A stretch of DNA of 64,000 nt from Biomaibacter acetigenes (GTDB lineage Bacteria > Bacillota > Thermosediminibacteria > Thermosediminibacterales > Tepidanaerobacteraceae): the NCBI RefSeq assembly GCF_003691585.1, contig NZ_CP033169.1, forward strand, positions 434,001 to 498,000, given 5' to 3'. Below are positions 33,591 to 42,541 of the stretch, one piece after another; position 1 is the first letter of the stretch; the number at the start of each line of letters is the position of its first letter. Under the pieces are notes generated by a model. It saw only the letters and a list, made by a program, of their open reading frames with translations. It made no database searches and had not been told where the DNA came from. A program made the position numbers and the translations under genes.

Positions 33591-35708
33591 TTGGCATACA
33601 GGCTGGAGGGATTGGATTGCCCAAATTGTGCCGCAAAGATTGAAAAGGAACTGAGAAAAATCGAAGGGCTTTCGGAGGTTTGCGTCAATTTTTCCACAAA
33701 AAGCGTAGCCCTGGACCCACGGTACGAGCAAGCGGCTAAGGAAATCTTAAGAAGGGTAGAACCCAATGTTGAACTTATTGCTGAAAGCTCTGCGGATAAA
33801 AAAGAGGAATCCGAAGCCATGACAGGCGAACAAAAAAAGAGGCTTTTATATATTTTTTCTTCTGCAGTCTTTCTAATATCGGGGATAATAGCAAGCCCCC
33901 GGCTTCACGGCAGATTTGAATTCATAGAGTATGCCATCTTCCTTGCCGCATATTTTATAGCAGGGTGGGAGGTATTATATGCCGCCCTGCGCAATATCTC
34001 CAGGGGACAGGTTTTTGACGAAAACTTTCTCATGACCGCAGCCACTGTGGGAGCCCTGGCCATCCACCAGCTTCCCGAAGCTGTAGGGGTCATGTTGTTT
34101 TACTCGGTAGGAGAATATTTCCAGGCCCAGGCCGTTAACCGTTCCCGGCGTTCCATTGAAGCTCTCATGGATATACGGCCCGATTATGTCAACCTGAAGC
34201 TGGACAGTGGCATTGAAAAGGTGCCGCCCCAGCTTGTACGGGTTGGGCAGGTTATTGTAGTAAGGCCCGGGGAGAAGGTGCCCCTGGATGGCCAGGTTAT
34301 ATCAGGCTCCTCCTTCATGGATACTTCGGCCCTCACCGGAGAATCGGTGCCCCGCAAAGTGGAGCCCGGAGATACTGTGCTTTCGGGCATGGTGAACACC
34401 GAAGGCTTTCTGGAGGTAAGGGTGGAAAGAACCTTCGGCGAATCCTCGGTGTCCAAGATCCTGGACCTGGTGCAAAACGCCGCCGCCAGGAAAGGCCGTA
34501 CCGAGCAGTTCATCACGAAATTTGCCCACTACTATACTCCAGTGGTGGTGTTCACGGCAGCCGCCATAGCTACAATCCCTCCGCTGGTAATACCCGGGGC
34601 GACCTTTTCGGAATGGCTTTACAGGGCACTGACCATACTGGTCATATCATGCCCCTGCGCCCTGGTGGTATCCATCCCGCTGGGATATTTCGGGGGAATA
34701 GGCGGTGCCTCCCGCCGGGGAATCCTGGTGAAGGGGGCCAACTTCCTGGAAGTTCTGACTCATGTGGATGCCGTAGTGTTCGATAAGACCGGCACCCTCA
34801 CAAAAGGGGTTTTCAAGGTATCGCAGGTTCAGGCAAAAAACGGCTATTCGCGTGAGGATATATTGAAGTTTGCGGCCCAAGCCGAAATCCATTCAAGCCA
34901 CCCAATAGCAACATCCATCCGGGAGGCTTACGAAGCCACCGGTGCGGCCTTTGCAGCGACATCCGTGGAGGATTATCAGGAGATCGCAGGCCATGGGGTT
35001 AAAGCCCGGGTGGATGTAAACACCGTAATTGCTGGAAATGAGAGGTTGATGGAAAAGGAAGGCATAACTTACGATGTTCCACAGACCTCCGGCACCGTAG
35101 TGCATGTGGCGGTGGAAGGTAAATATGCGGGATATATCGTTATATCCGATGAAATAAAGCCCGACGCGAGAGCAGCAATAAAACACCTGAAGGCTCTCGG
35201 GGTAAAACATACGGTGATGCTCACCGGCGATGACGAAAAGGCAGCGGAGCTTGCCGCAAAAGAAATCGGAGTTGACGAGTATTTCGCAAATCTTTTGCCC
35301 CAGGACAAGGTTGCAAAACTGGAACACATCCAGGTCGGGGAAGGCGGCCGGCGCCGCAGGGTGGCTTTTGTAGGCGATGGCATAAACGATGCCCCGGTCA
35401 TTACCCGGGCCGACGTGGGCATGGCCATGGGCGGTTTGGGTTCCGATGCCGCCATAGAGGCCGCCGATGTGGTTATCATGGAGGATGCGCCTTCAAAGGT
35501 GGCGGACGCCATTAAGATAGCCCGCCATACCAGGAAAATCGTCATCGAGAACATCGTCCTGGCCCTTAGTGTAAAAGGAATTTTCCTGGCCATGGGAGCC
35601 GCGGGCATCGCCACCATGTGGGAGGCGGTGTTTGCCGATGTGGGCGTGGCTCTGCTGGCGGTGCTGAACTCCACCAGAGCCCTGGCCGCAGGATGGCGTG
35701 AAAAATGA
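33591..35708 (+). CDS. cadA: Heavy-metal translocating P1B-type ATPase (Cd/Zn/Pb type)
   Basis: A 705-residue metal-exporting ATPase. An N-terminal heavy-metal-binding domain carries GLDCPNCAAKIEKEL. The membrane metal site is VISCPCALVVSIPLGYFGG (CPC, type with a following SIPLG as in Zn/Cd pumps). The phosphorylation site is VVFDKTGTLTKGVF, the actuator loop is TSALTGESVPR, and the hinge is VAFVGDGINDAPVITRADVGMAMG. It would export Zn, Cd or Pb. The TTG start at 33591 follows GGGAGGG. It stands alone; no metal-responsive regulator is adjacent. Confidence 0.94.
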   Translation: MAYRLEGLDCPNCAAKIEKELRKIEGLSEVCVNFSTKSVALDPRYEQAAKEILRRVEPNVELIAESSADKKEESEAMTGEQKKRLLYIFSSAVFLISGIIASPRLHGRFEFIEYAIFLAAYFIAGWEVLYAALRNISRGQVFDENFLMTAATVGALAIHQLPEAVGVMLFYSVGEYFQAQAVNRSRRSIEALMDIRPDYVNLKLDSGIEKVPPQLVRVGQVIVVRPGEKVPLDGQVISGSSFMDTSALTGESVPRKVEPGDTVLSGMVNTEGFLEVRVERTFGESSVSKILDLVQNAAARKGRTEQFITKFAHYYTPVVVFTAAAIATIPPLVIPGATFSEWLYRALTILVISCPCALVVSIPLGYFGGIGGASRRGILVKGANFLEVLTHVDAVVFDKTGTLTKGVFKVSQVQAKNGYSREDILKFAAQAEIHSSHPIATSIREAYEATGAAFAATSVEDYQEIAGHGVKARVDVNTVIAGNERLMEKEGITYDVPQTSGTVVHVAVEGKYAGYIVISDEIKPDARAAIKHLKALGVKHTVMLTGDDEKAAELAAKEIGVDEYFANLLPQDKVAKLEHIQVGEGGRRRRVAFVGDGINDAPVITRADVGMAMGGLGSDAAIEAADVVIMEDAPSKVADAIKIARHTRKIVIENIVLALSVKGIFLAMGAAGIATMWEAVFADVGVALLAVLNSTRALAAGWREK

Positions 35709-35725
35709 GCAATCAACCCAAGGGG

Positions 35726-36289
35726 CTATAATCCCAGAACATCTGCAATTTCGGTCATGGCTTTGAGAGAAAGCTCCGCAAATTCTGCAAAGGGAATCCC
35801 CAGCTTTTCTATGGAGCGCATGGCATCCCTGTCGGCACCGGCCGCAAAGCGCAGTTCGTTCATCCTCTTGGTAATGGATTTCACCTTGACGCTGGAGAGC
35901 TTTTTATCAGGATACACCAGGGCTATGGCGGTGATAAATCCCGTTATGGGATCTGCTGCATACAGTGCCCGGTCGAAACTGTTTTTTATCTCGGTGCCGG
36001 TGGCCTGGTTGTGGGCCAGGATGGCATGATACATTTCCTCATTGCCAAAATTGATGCTCCTTAAAATCTCGACGGCTTTCGGCCCGTGCTGCTCGGGAAA
36101 AGTCCTGTAATCCACCATGTCCGCATCTAAATCATGCAGCAGCCCCGCTATGCCCCACTCGTCTTCTTTATCCGGGGCAAGCCTCCGGGCGAGAGCCATC
36201 ATCACTGCTTCCACAGCGTAGCAGTGTTTTACCAGATGGTCAGTATGTAGATACTCATTCAAGATTTCAATTGCCTTCTGCCTGTCCAT
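35726..36289 (-). CDS. HD-domain phosphohydrolase
   Basis: A 187-residue HD-superfamily protein. The metal-binding HD motif is in GIAGLLHDLDADMVDY, with a preceding His in LVKHCYAVEAVMMALARRL and a later HAILAHNQATGTE. Such stand-alone domains hydrolyse phosphate esters of nucleotides, but the substrate is unknown. The start ATG has AGGAGG upstream. It faces the P-type ATPase gene. Confidence 0.88.
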   Translation of the reverse strand: MDRQKAIEILNEYLHTDHLVKHCYAVEAVMMALARRLAPDKEDEWGIAGLLHDLDADMVDYRTFPEQHGPKAVEILRSINFGNEEMYHAILAHNQATGTEIKNSFDRALYAADPITGFITAIALVYPDKKLSSVKVKSITKRMNELRFAAGADRDAMRSIEKLGIPFAEFAELSLKAMTEIADVLGL

Positions 36290-36408
36290 TTTTATCCTCC
36301 TGTATTTTTATTGGCATTAGTTTCCTATATTATAACATAATTTGTCTTATATGTCATATTTTAAGGATAATAATGATAATTATGCAGAAACATCACTGAA
36401 AATGCAAA

Positions 36409-36449
36409 AAAATAGAGAGGCTCCTTTTCAGGAACCTCTCTATTTTTCA
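36409..36449. terminator. Terminator between convergent-side genes
   Basis: AAATAGAGAGG and CCTCTCTATTTTT form a strong stem with a 14-nt loop. It is placed just after the CotF-like gene (which reads on the reverse strand) and, with A on one side and T on the other, can work in both directions. Confidence 0.8.
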
Positions 36450-36476
36450 TACGGTAGTTAGCATGACATTAAATTT

Positions 36477-37028
36477 TTAGCTGGTAAAGCCCATGGGCTG
36501 ATACATGTTTATCATGGTATTGGTGGTGTTCTGCTGCATGGTGGGCACCTGATAATAGCCGCGGCTGTTCATATACTGCCACACATCATAGGCCTGGTCG
36601 GCGCAGTTGATGGCACCCTGGATAAGCATCCGGCGAAGCTCGGGATTGGCGCACTCGAGAGATGCCATCATTCTCTTGGATGCTCCCGTCTTGTGGATTC
36701 CCATGAGGGCGGAAGCCACATCCTGGTCATCTACCTGTTTTGCGGAAGGATTTGGTGTTGTCGGAGAAGGACTTCTCAGACCATAAGTTGGAGAAAAATT
36801 GGTATTGGCCCTGTAAGGAACAGCCTCCTGGAAACCTGCCTGGTTGATGGCCGATACCATATTGTTGTATTCATCCACCATGAAATCCAGCTGTTTGTTT
36901 AAAAGGCTTTTCAGCTGAGGATCCTTGCAGTGTTCGCCGTAAAGCTGGACGGTGTTAATGCCGGTTACGGTATCGGATAATACTTCATGCAGTTCCATTA
37001 CTTCATGGGCACCGAGATTTGCTGCCAT
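36477..37028 (-). CDS. CotF-like spore coat protein
   Basis: A 183-residue protein matching the Coat_F family (ferritin-like helical fold). It has MELHEVLSDTVTGINTVQLYGEHCKDPQLKSLLNKQLDFMVDEYNNMVSAI and then a second helical half with KRMMASLECANPELRRMLIQGAINCADQAYDVWQYMNSRGYYQVP, the hallmark QGY/RGYYQVP end. Members are linked to the spore coat, which agrees with the germination genes in this window. The ATG at 37028 has AGGAGG upstream. Confidence 0.9.
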   Translation of the reverse strand: MAANLGAHEVMELHEVLSDTVTGINTVQLYGEHCKDPQLKSLLNKQLDFMVDEYNNMVSAINQAGFQEAVPYRANTNFSPTYGLRSPSPTTPNPSAKQVDDQDVASALMGIHKTGASKRMMASLECANPELRRMLIQGAINCADQAYDVWQYMNSRGYYQVPTMQQNTTNTMINMYQPMGFTS

Positions 37029-37213
37029 AAGATGACCTCCTGTCTAAAAATTAATTTACATACAAAGTATAATATTCCACAACACCTTTGAAGATATTCT
37101 AAAATCGTGAAAGAAAAAAATTAAGCATTGTTTGACTTTTTGGTCAACATAAACAATTTAGAGGACTAAAAATGCGAAAAAATGCATAAAATTTATATAG
37201 TATCCTGTGGAAA

Positions 37214-37250
37214 TGTTTAGAGTTTGAACGGAATGTTTAAAAAATGAACA
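37214..37250 (+). promoter_or_regulatory. Two tandem activator sites upstream of the sigma-54 promoter
   Basis: TGTTTA-GAGTT-TGAACG (37214-37230) and TGTTTA-AAAAA-TGAACA (37234-37250) are two copies of one partly palindromic motif, with starts exactly 20 bp apart (two helical turns). They lie about 40-80 bp before the -24/-12 promoter, the usual place for an enhancer-binding activator. A related perfect palindrome lies at 38585-38607. Confidence 0.65.
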
Positions 37251-37290
37251 TAGTCGGTATTTGAAAGTCTGCCAGAGCTTGTTTTTTCAA

Positions 37291-37308
37291 TTGGCACAAA
37301 TATTGCTT
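37291..37308 (+). promoter_or_regulatory. Sigma-54 (-24/-12) promoter of the beta-oxidation operon
   Basis: TTGGCAC-AAATA-TTGCTT matches the consensus TGGCAC-N5-TTGCW, with GG and GC 12 bp apart. It lies about 45 bp before the thiolase start. Transcription would need an AAA+ enhancer-binding protein, which is not in this window. Confidence 0.85.
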
Positions 37309-37353
37309 ATATAAAAAATTACAAATTACATAAAAATTATTGGGGGTGGAATC

Positions 37354-38538
37354 GTGCGTGAAGTGGTTATTGTTAGCGCCGTGAGGACCGCCTGCGGCAA
37401 GTACGGAGGGAGCCTTTCAAAAAAGACACCTATAGAACTGGGGAGTGCAGTGATTGCGGAAGCCGTGAAAAGAGCGGGCATTGAGAAGGAAATGGTGGAA
37501 GAAGTAATATGGGGCAATGCATGGCAGGCAGGAGTGGGTCCCAATCTGGGAAGGCTGGTGACTGTGAAAAGCGGCCTTCCCGTGAGTACCTCGGCTTTTA
37601 CGGTAAATAAAAGGTGCGCTTCGGGGTTGAAATCCGTGGCGCTGGCTGCCCAGGCCATAAGGGCAGGGGATGCGGATGTCATGGTGGCGGGGGGAGCAGA
37701 GATGGCAAGCAGGGCGCCTTATCTTCTCCCTGAAGCCCGGTGGGGATACAGGCTGGGCGCAGGGGAGCTTCAGGACCACCTCCACCAGGATGGTTTCATG
37801 TGCCCTCTGGCGGGCATGATGATGGGCGCCACAGCGGAGGTACTGGTGGAGGAATACGGTATCACCAGAGAGGAGCAGGATGAATATTCCTTCATGAGCC
37901 ATAAAAGAGCAATTGCTGCCATGGATAGCGGGAAATTTACGGATGAGATCTTACCCATAAATATTGGTGATAAGAAAAACCCCAACGCAGTTTTTGCCAG
38001 CGAAGAAATTCCGAGGCGTGATATTTCAATGCAGGCTCTGGCAAAGCTTCCCTCGGTCTTCAAAGAAAAAGGCACCATAACAGCGGGTTCCAGTTCAGCC
38101 CTGTGCGATGGGGCTGCGGCACTGGTACTGATGGCCAGGGAAAAGGCCGAAGCCCTGGGAATAAAGCCCCTGGCAAAAATCCTGGCCCACGGTCAGAGGG
38201 GGGTAGACCCAACCCATATGGGGATAGGTCCCGTGGAAGCCGTTCCCATTGCTCTCAAAAAAGCAGGTATGACCCTGAAGGACATCGACCTGATTGAACT
38301 AAATGAAGCCTTTGCAGGCCAGGTGCTGGCGGTAGTAAGGGATCTGAACCTGGATATGGACAGGACCAATATTTACGGCGGAGCTATTTCCCTGGGCCAT
38401 CCCATAGGCGCCACCGGAGCAAAACTCGTAACCACCCTCATAAATGCCCTCAGGCAGGAGAATAAACATATAGGTATGGTTACCCTCTGTGTGGGCGGCG
38501 GTCAGGGAGAAGCCATGATAATAGAGAGAATGAGCTAG
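37354..38538 (+). CDS. Acetyl-CoA C-acetyltransferase (thiolase)
   Basis: A 394-residue thiolase that condenses two acetyl-CoA or cleaves 3-ketoacyl-CoA. The acyl-accepting Cys is in [21 protein letters not shown], the His in [18 protein letters not shown] and the second Cys in [20 protein letters not shown] is also present. The GTG start at 37354 has GGGGGTGG upstream. It heads the operon thiolase-HBD-acyl-CoA dehydrogenase-crotonase-EtfB-EtfA, driven by a sigma-54 promoter. Direction (butyrate formation or fatty acid breakdown) cannot be told from sequence. Confidence 0.95.
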   Translation: MREVVIVSAVRTACGKYGGSLSKKTPIELGSAVIAEAVKRAGIEKEMVEEVIWGNAWQAGVGPNLGRLVTVKSGLPVSTSAFTVNKRCASGLKSVALAAQAIRAGDADVMVAGGAEMASRAPYLLPEARWGYRLGAGELQDHLHQDGFMCPLAGMMMGATAEVLVEEYGITREEQDEYSFMSHKRAIAAMDSGKFTDEILPINIGDKKNPNAVFASEEIPRRDISMQALAKLPSVFKEKGTITAGSSSALCDGAAALVLMAREKAEALGIKPLAKILAHGQRGVDPTHMGIGPVEAVPIALKKAGMTLKDIDLIELNEAFAGQVLAVVRDLNLDMDRTNIYGGAISLGHPIGATGAKLVTTLINALRQENKHIGMVTLCVGGGQGEAMIIERMS

Positions 38539-38584
38539 ATTAAAGTGGAATTTTATCATGGAGGATATTTGCAAGCAGGCTACA

Positions 38585-38607
38585 GGATGTTCAAAAAGTG
38601 AACATCC
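38585..38607 (+). promoter_or_regulatory. Perfect palindrome related to the activator sites
   Basis: GGATGTTCA-AAAAG-TGAACATCC has perfect 9-bp arms. Its core TGTTCA-N5-TGAACA is the same motif as the two sites upstream of the sigma-54 promoter. It lies between the thiolase and HBD genes, has no T-tract and is probably not a terminator. Confidence 0.6.
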
Positions 38608-38647
38608 ATAAAAAATCCAGCGGAGGATTATAGTAAGGAGGGTTATT

Positions 38648-39499
38648 ATGGAATTTAAAAAAATAATGGTTGTGGGTGCCGGCACCATGGGACATGGTAT
38701 AGCTCAAGCCTGCGCCCAGCAGGGGTTTGAAGCGGTGCTCATCGATATGGAGAGGTCTCTTGTAGATAAGGCCATAGCCAGGATAAAAACGGGCCTTGAT
38801 AAAAGGGTCGAAAAGGGCAAGATGACCGCTGAAGAAGCGGATGCCATCATGTCCAGGATTTCAGGCGGAACGGAAATAGAAGCATATGAAGGGGTGGATT
38901 TTGTCATTGAAGCGGTGGTGGAAGATGTAGAAGTCAAAAAACAGGTCTTTGCCCGTCTTGATAGGCATTTTGGGCCCGAAGTAATCCTCGCCACCAACAC
39001 CACCGCCTGTTCCATCAGCGAAATAGCCGGTGCCACCCGGGAAAAGGGGAGGGTTGTAGGTATGCATTTCTTTAATCCCCCCGTCGTCATGAAACTGGTG
39101 GAAATAATCCCGGGCCTTGATACGGCTCCGGAGACGGTGGAGAAGACCCGTGCCCTGGCGGAGATGCTGGGGAAAACGCCCATAGTGACAAAAATAGAAT
39201 CACCTGCCGGAATTGTGAGCAGGGTACTGGCAGCTCTTTTAAATGAGGCGGTCAATGTCTATTCAGAAGGAGTGGCCGATCCTACGGAAATCGACACCGC
39301 AATGAAACTGGGGGCCAACCTTCCCATGGGACCACTGGAACTTATAGACATGATAGGCGTGGATATACATCTTGCCAAGACCGAAACCCTCTACAGGGAA
39401 TTCGGAGACCCTCGCTACCGCCCACCCTATATCCTGAAAAAAATGGTGAGAGCCGGGCACCTGGGGCGCAAGACCGGTCGGGGTTTCTATAAATATTAA
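38648..39499 (+). CDS. hbd: 3-hydroxybutyryl-CoA dehydrogenase
   Basis: A 283-residue NAD(P)-dependent enzyme for 3-hydroxyacyl-CoA and acetoacetyl-CoA. The Rossmann motif is VVGAGTMGHGIAQACA. The catalytic His is in VGMHFFNPPVVMKLVEIIPG and the end LGRKTGRGFYKY is characteristic. The ATG has AAGGAGGG upstream. It is gene 2 of the operon, with the palindromic site just before it. Confidence 0.95.
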   Translation: MEFKKIMVVGAGTMGHGIAQACAQQGFEAVLIDMERSLVDKAIARIKTGLDKRVEKGKMTAEEADAIMSRISGGTEIEAYEGVDFVIEAVVEDVEVKKQVFARLDRHFGPEVILATNTTACSISEIAGATREKGRVVGMHFFNPPVVMKLVEIIPGLDTAPETVEKTRALAEMLGKTPIVTKIESPAGIVSRVLAALLNEAVNVYSEGVADPTEIDTAMKLGANLPMGPLELIDMIGVDIHLAKTETLYREFGDPRYRPPYILKKMVRAGHLGRKTGRGFYKY

Positions 39500-39527
39500 A
39501 AAACTATAATATAAGGGAGGCGGCATT

Positions 39528-40679
39528 ATGAATTTTGATATGACTGAAGAACAGCAGATGATAAAAAGTATGGTGGCGGAATTTGCCGAAAAGGAGATTG
39601 TTCCTGTAGCGGCGGAAAATGACCTTAATGAGAAATTTCCATGGAGTATAGTTAAAAAAATGGGGGAACTGGGTATCTTCGGCACAGTGATTCCCGAAGA
39701 GTACGGCGGAGGAGGCTTTGATAACATCGCCCATGCTATTGTGGCTGAAGAACTGGGAAGAGTGGACTCTTCGGTAAGAGGCATTTATTCGGTACAGGTA
39801 TCGCTGGTGGCACTTACCATACTAAAATGGGGTAATGAGGAACAAAAGAAAAAATATGTGCCCCGCCTGGCTTCCGGCGAAATCCTTGGATGTTTCGGCC
39901 TTACGGAGCCCAATTCCGGCAGCGATGCAGTGAGCATGCAGGCCACGGCGGTGGAAGATGGCGACAGCTACATTTTAAACGGAAACAAGATGTGGATAAC
40001 CAATGGTGGAGTAGCAGACATTGCCCTGATATTCGCCAAGACCGATAAAAACGCCGGTGCCCGGGGTATCACGGCATTTATTGTGGATACTAAAACCCCC
40101 GGATTTTCCACCAGGGACATCCATCAGAAGTTGGGCCTGAGGTCATCCAATACAGCCGAACTCATTCTGACCGATGTGAGGGTTCCCAAAGAAAACATTC
40201 TGGGGGAAGTGGGCAAGGGATTCAAGGTGGCCATGAGCGCCCTGGACTTTGGCCGCTATACCGTGGCTGCGGGATGTGTGGGTCTGGCCCAGGGGTGCTA
40301 TGACGTAGCCAAAAAGTATGCCCTGGAGAGGGTCCAGTTCGGCAAGCCCATTGCCGGACATCAGCTCATTCAGGAGATGTTCGCCGACATGATAGTGGAT
40401 ATTGAAGCCGGCCGTCTTCTGGTATACCGGGTAGGGCATCTTAAAAATAAAGGAGTCCCCAATACCAGGGAAGTTTGTGTGGCGAAACTCTTCTGCAGCG
40501 AGATGGTAAACCGTGTAGCCTACAAGGCGCTGCAGGTCTTTGGCGGGTATGGATTTTCCGGGGAATTCCCCATTGAAAGATACTACAGAGATGCCCGCAT
40601 AAATACCCTTTATGAAGGAACAAGCCAGATTCAGAAGCTCATTATAGCCAACAAGGACCTGGGGATATCCGCCTTTTAG
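39528..40679 (+). CDS. Acyl-CoA dehydrogenase (short-chain/butyryl type)
   Basis: An FAD enzyme of 383 residues that oxidises acyl-CoA or, with electron bifurcation, reduces crotonyl-CoA. It shows CFGLTEPNSGSDAVSMQATA, MWITNGGVADIALIFAKTD, YALERVQFGKPIAGHQLIQEMFADM and the catalytic Glu in INTLYEGTSQIQKLIIA. The ATG follows GGGAGG. The EtfBA pair further down the operon is its likely electron partner. Length is normal. Confidence 0.94.
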   Translation: MNFDMTEEQQMIKSMVAEFAEKEIVPVAAENDLNEKFPWSIVKKMGELGIFGTVIPEEYGGGGFDNIAHAIVAEELGRVDSSVRGIYSVQVSLVALTILKWGNEEQKKKYVPRLASGEILGCFGLTEPNSGSDAVSMQATAVEDGDSYILNGNKMWITNGGVADIALIFAKTDKNAGARGITAFIVDTKTPGFSTRDIHQKLGLRSSNTAELILTDVRVPKENILGEVGKGFKVAMSALDFGRYTVAAGCVGLAQGCYDVAKKYALERVQFGKPIAGHQLIQEMFADMIVDIEAGRLLVYRVGHLKNKGVPNTREVCVAKLFCSEMVNRVAYKALQVFGGYGFSGEFPIERYYRDARINTLYEGTSQIQKLIIANKDLGISAF

Positions 40680-40688
40680 GTGCCAGGC

Positions 40689-40736
40689 ACTCACTTATTC
40701 TCACTTATTCACTTATGTAATTTTCCGAAAATTATT
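40689..40736 (+). repeat. Short tandem repeat and palindrome between ACAD and crotonase genes
   Basis: CTCACTTATT occurs twice in a row with a third, shortened copy CACTTAT, then TAATTTTC-C-GAAAATTA forms an 8-bp palindrome. The 170-bp gap up to the crotonase gene contains no gene. Role unknown. Confidence 0.45.
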
Positions 40737-40850
40737 CCAGTCAGGCCTTGAACCGGTTGGCAGCCACCCTAAAGAGATTGCCTCAGGGTCCATCGCTCGT
40801 CAAGTAAGATTAAAGAGGAAAGTTTCCTGCTTGGAGAGGAGATGATTATA

Positions 40851-41639
40851 ATGGATTATCAACTATTAGCGTATAAGCAAGAGGATGGCGTGGCCTATAT
40901 TACCATAAACCGCCCGGAGGTGAGGAATGCCCTCAGCAACAGGCTGGTGGATGAACTGGAGGAAGTGATATCACAGATCGAGAAAAATGAAGAACTCCGG
41001 GCAGTGGTAATAACCGGCGCTGGAGACAAAGCCTTCATGTCGGGCGCCGACATAAGGGAACTGGTGGAAAGAGACGCCATCATCGGCCGAAAGCATACCA
41101 GGCAGCGCCAGGAGCTTTTTAGCCGCATCGAAAATTTGAACATCCCGGTTATAGCCGCCGTCAACGGCTATGCCATTGGGGCTGGCCTGGAGCTTTCCAT
41201 GGCCTGTACCTTTAGAATAGCATCGGAAAATGCTAAATTCGCAGCATCGGAAGTGAAGCTGGGTATAATCCCCGGCGCCGGCGGCACCCAGAGGCTTACA
41301 AGACTGGTGGGAAAGGCCAAGGCACTGGAGATGATACTCTTTGGAGATATCATTGATGCTGGCGAAGCTTTGAGGATAGGCCTTGTAAACAAAGTGGTGC
41401 CCCAGGATAAACTTATGGAAGAAGTGTCGGCATGGGTAAAAAAGATAAAAGCCCTTCCCAAACTTGCCATACAATATGCCAAGGAATCCGTGAACCGGGG
41501 AGCAAATCTCGGCCTGGAACAGGGTCTCGCCCACGAATCCTACCTATTCGCCTTAGCCTGCACCACCCAGGACAAGAAAGAGGGCGTGGCGGCATTTCTG
41601 GAAAAAGGACGCCGAACTTTATTGGAAAATAATATATAG
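40851..41639 (+). CDS. Enoyl-CoA hydratase (crotonase)
   Basis: An enzyme of about 262 residues that hydrates crotonyl-CoA and similar enoyl-CoA. The oxyanion-hole segments are DKAFMSGADIRELVE and NGYAIGAGLELSMACTFRIA, followed by EVKLGIIPGAGGTQRLTRLVGKAKALEM with the catalytic Glu region. GGAGAGGAG (40833-40841) directly touches the ATG at 40842, so the ATG at 40851 with nine bases of spacing is the better start. Confidence 0.93.
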   Translation: MDYQLLAYKQEDGVAYITINRPEVRNALSNRLVDELEEVISQIEKNEELRAVVITGAGDKAFMSGADIRELVERDAIIGRKHTRQRQELFSRIENLNIPVIAAVNGYAIGAGLELSMACTFRIASENAKFAASEVKLGIIPGAGGTQRLTRLVGKAKALEMILFGDIIDAGEALRIGLVNKVVPQDKLMEEVSAWVKKIKALPKLAIQYAKESVNRGANLGLEQGLAHESYLFALACTTQDKKEGVAAFLEKGRRTLLENNI

Positions 41640-41728
41640 TTCTGGTATAGAAACTAAGTCCGCTGCCGGAGATTCAAAGGGAGGTTGACGCCCGGCCTTG
41701 AACATTAACATAAAAGAGGTGAATATGA

Positions 41729-42529
41729 TTGAAGATAGTAGTCTGTATAAAGCAGGTGCCCAGCACCGAGGCCAGGGTCCAGATGGATCCCATCAAAGGC
41801 ACCCTCATCCGGGAGGGAGTGGAATCGGTAGTAAATCCCTTTGATGAGTATGCCATAGAAGAGGGCATAAGGTTGAAAGAGAGATACGGCGGTGAAGTTA
41901 CGGTGATATCCATGGGTCCCCCCCAGGCCAAGGAAGCCCTGAAAACCGCACTGGCTATGGGAGCGGATAAAGCTGTACTCCTCAGTGATAGGGCCTTTGC
42001 GGGTTCGGACACCCTTGCTACAGCCTATACTCTTTCACTGGGTATAAAAAAATTAGGGGATATTGATATAGTCATTTGCGGCAAACAGGCCACCGATGGG
42101 GATACCGCCCAGGTGGGACCGGGGCTAGCCCAGCGGCTTAACCTGAGACAGATAACGTACGTTTCCAAAATCAGGGAAATCAATCTGAAAAATAGAAAAA
42201 TTACTGCCGAGCGTCTTATTGAAAGCGGCACCCAGGTGGTATCTACCGCACTTCCTGCCCTTATTACCGTGGTTAAAGACATCAACCAGCCCCGGATACC
42301 CAATATCTTTTCCATTAAGAAGGCCACCAGAGCAGAGATTCCCGTATGGGGCATGCAGGATCTGGGAGGAGACCCGAAGGATTTTGGATTTGATGGTTCC
42401 CCTACCCAGGTGGTCCGGATTTTTACACCACCTCCCCGGCAGGGAGGCGAGATAATCCAGGGAGAAGTGCCGGAGGCCGTAGCAAAGCTCATAGAGGCGC
42501 TTACCAGCAGGAATATAATCAATCTATAA
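41729..42529 (+). CDS. etfB: Electron transfer flavoprotein, beta subunit
   Basis: A 266-residue EtfB, half of the FAD-containing heterodimer that passes electrons to or from the acyl-CoA dehydrogenase. It starts KIVVCIKQVPSTEARVQMDP and has NPFDEYAIEEGIRLKERYGGEVTVISMGPPQAKEALKTALAMGADKAVLLSD and ADSDT-like AGSDTLATAY, then GKQATDGDTAQVGPGLAQRL. The TTG at 41729 has AGAGGTG seven bases upstream; the ATG at 41725 is out of frame. A bifurcating role is possible but not shown. Confidence 0.94.
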   Translation: MKIVVCIKQVPSTEARVQMDPIKGTLIREGVESVVNPFDEYAIEEGIRLKERYGGEVTVISMGPPQAKEALKTALAMGADKAVLLSDRAFAGSDTLATAYTLSLGIKKLGDIDIVICGKQATDGDTAQVGPGLAQRLNLRQITYVSKIREINLKNRKITAERLIESGTQVVSTALPALITVVKDINQPRIPNIFSIKKATRAEIPVWGMQDLGGDPKDFGFDGSPTQVVRIFTPPPRQGGEIIQGEVPEAVAKLIEALTSRNIINL

Positions 42530-42541
42530 GGAGGCCGGAAT

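Noticed and set aside
38585-38607. Perfect hairpin after the thiolase gene considered as a terminator
   Set aside because: No T-tract follows, the operon continues, and the sequence matches the activator motif upstream of the sigma-54 promoter.
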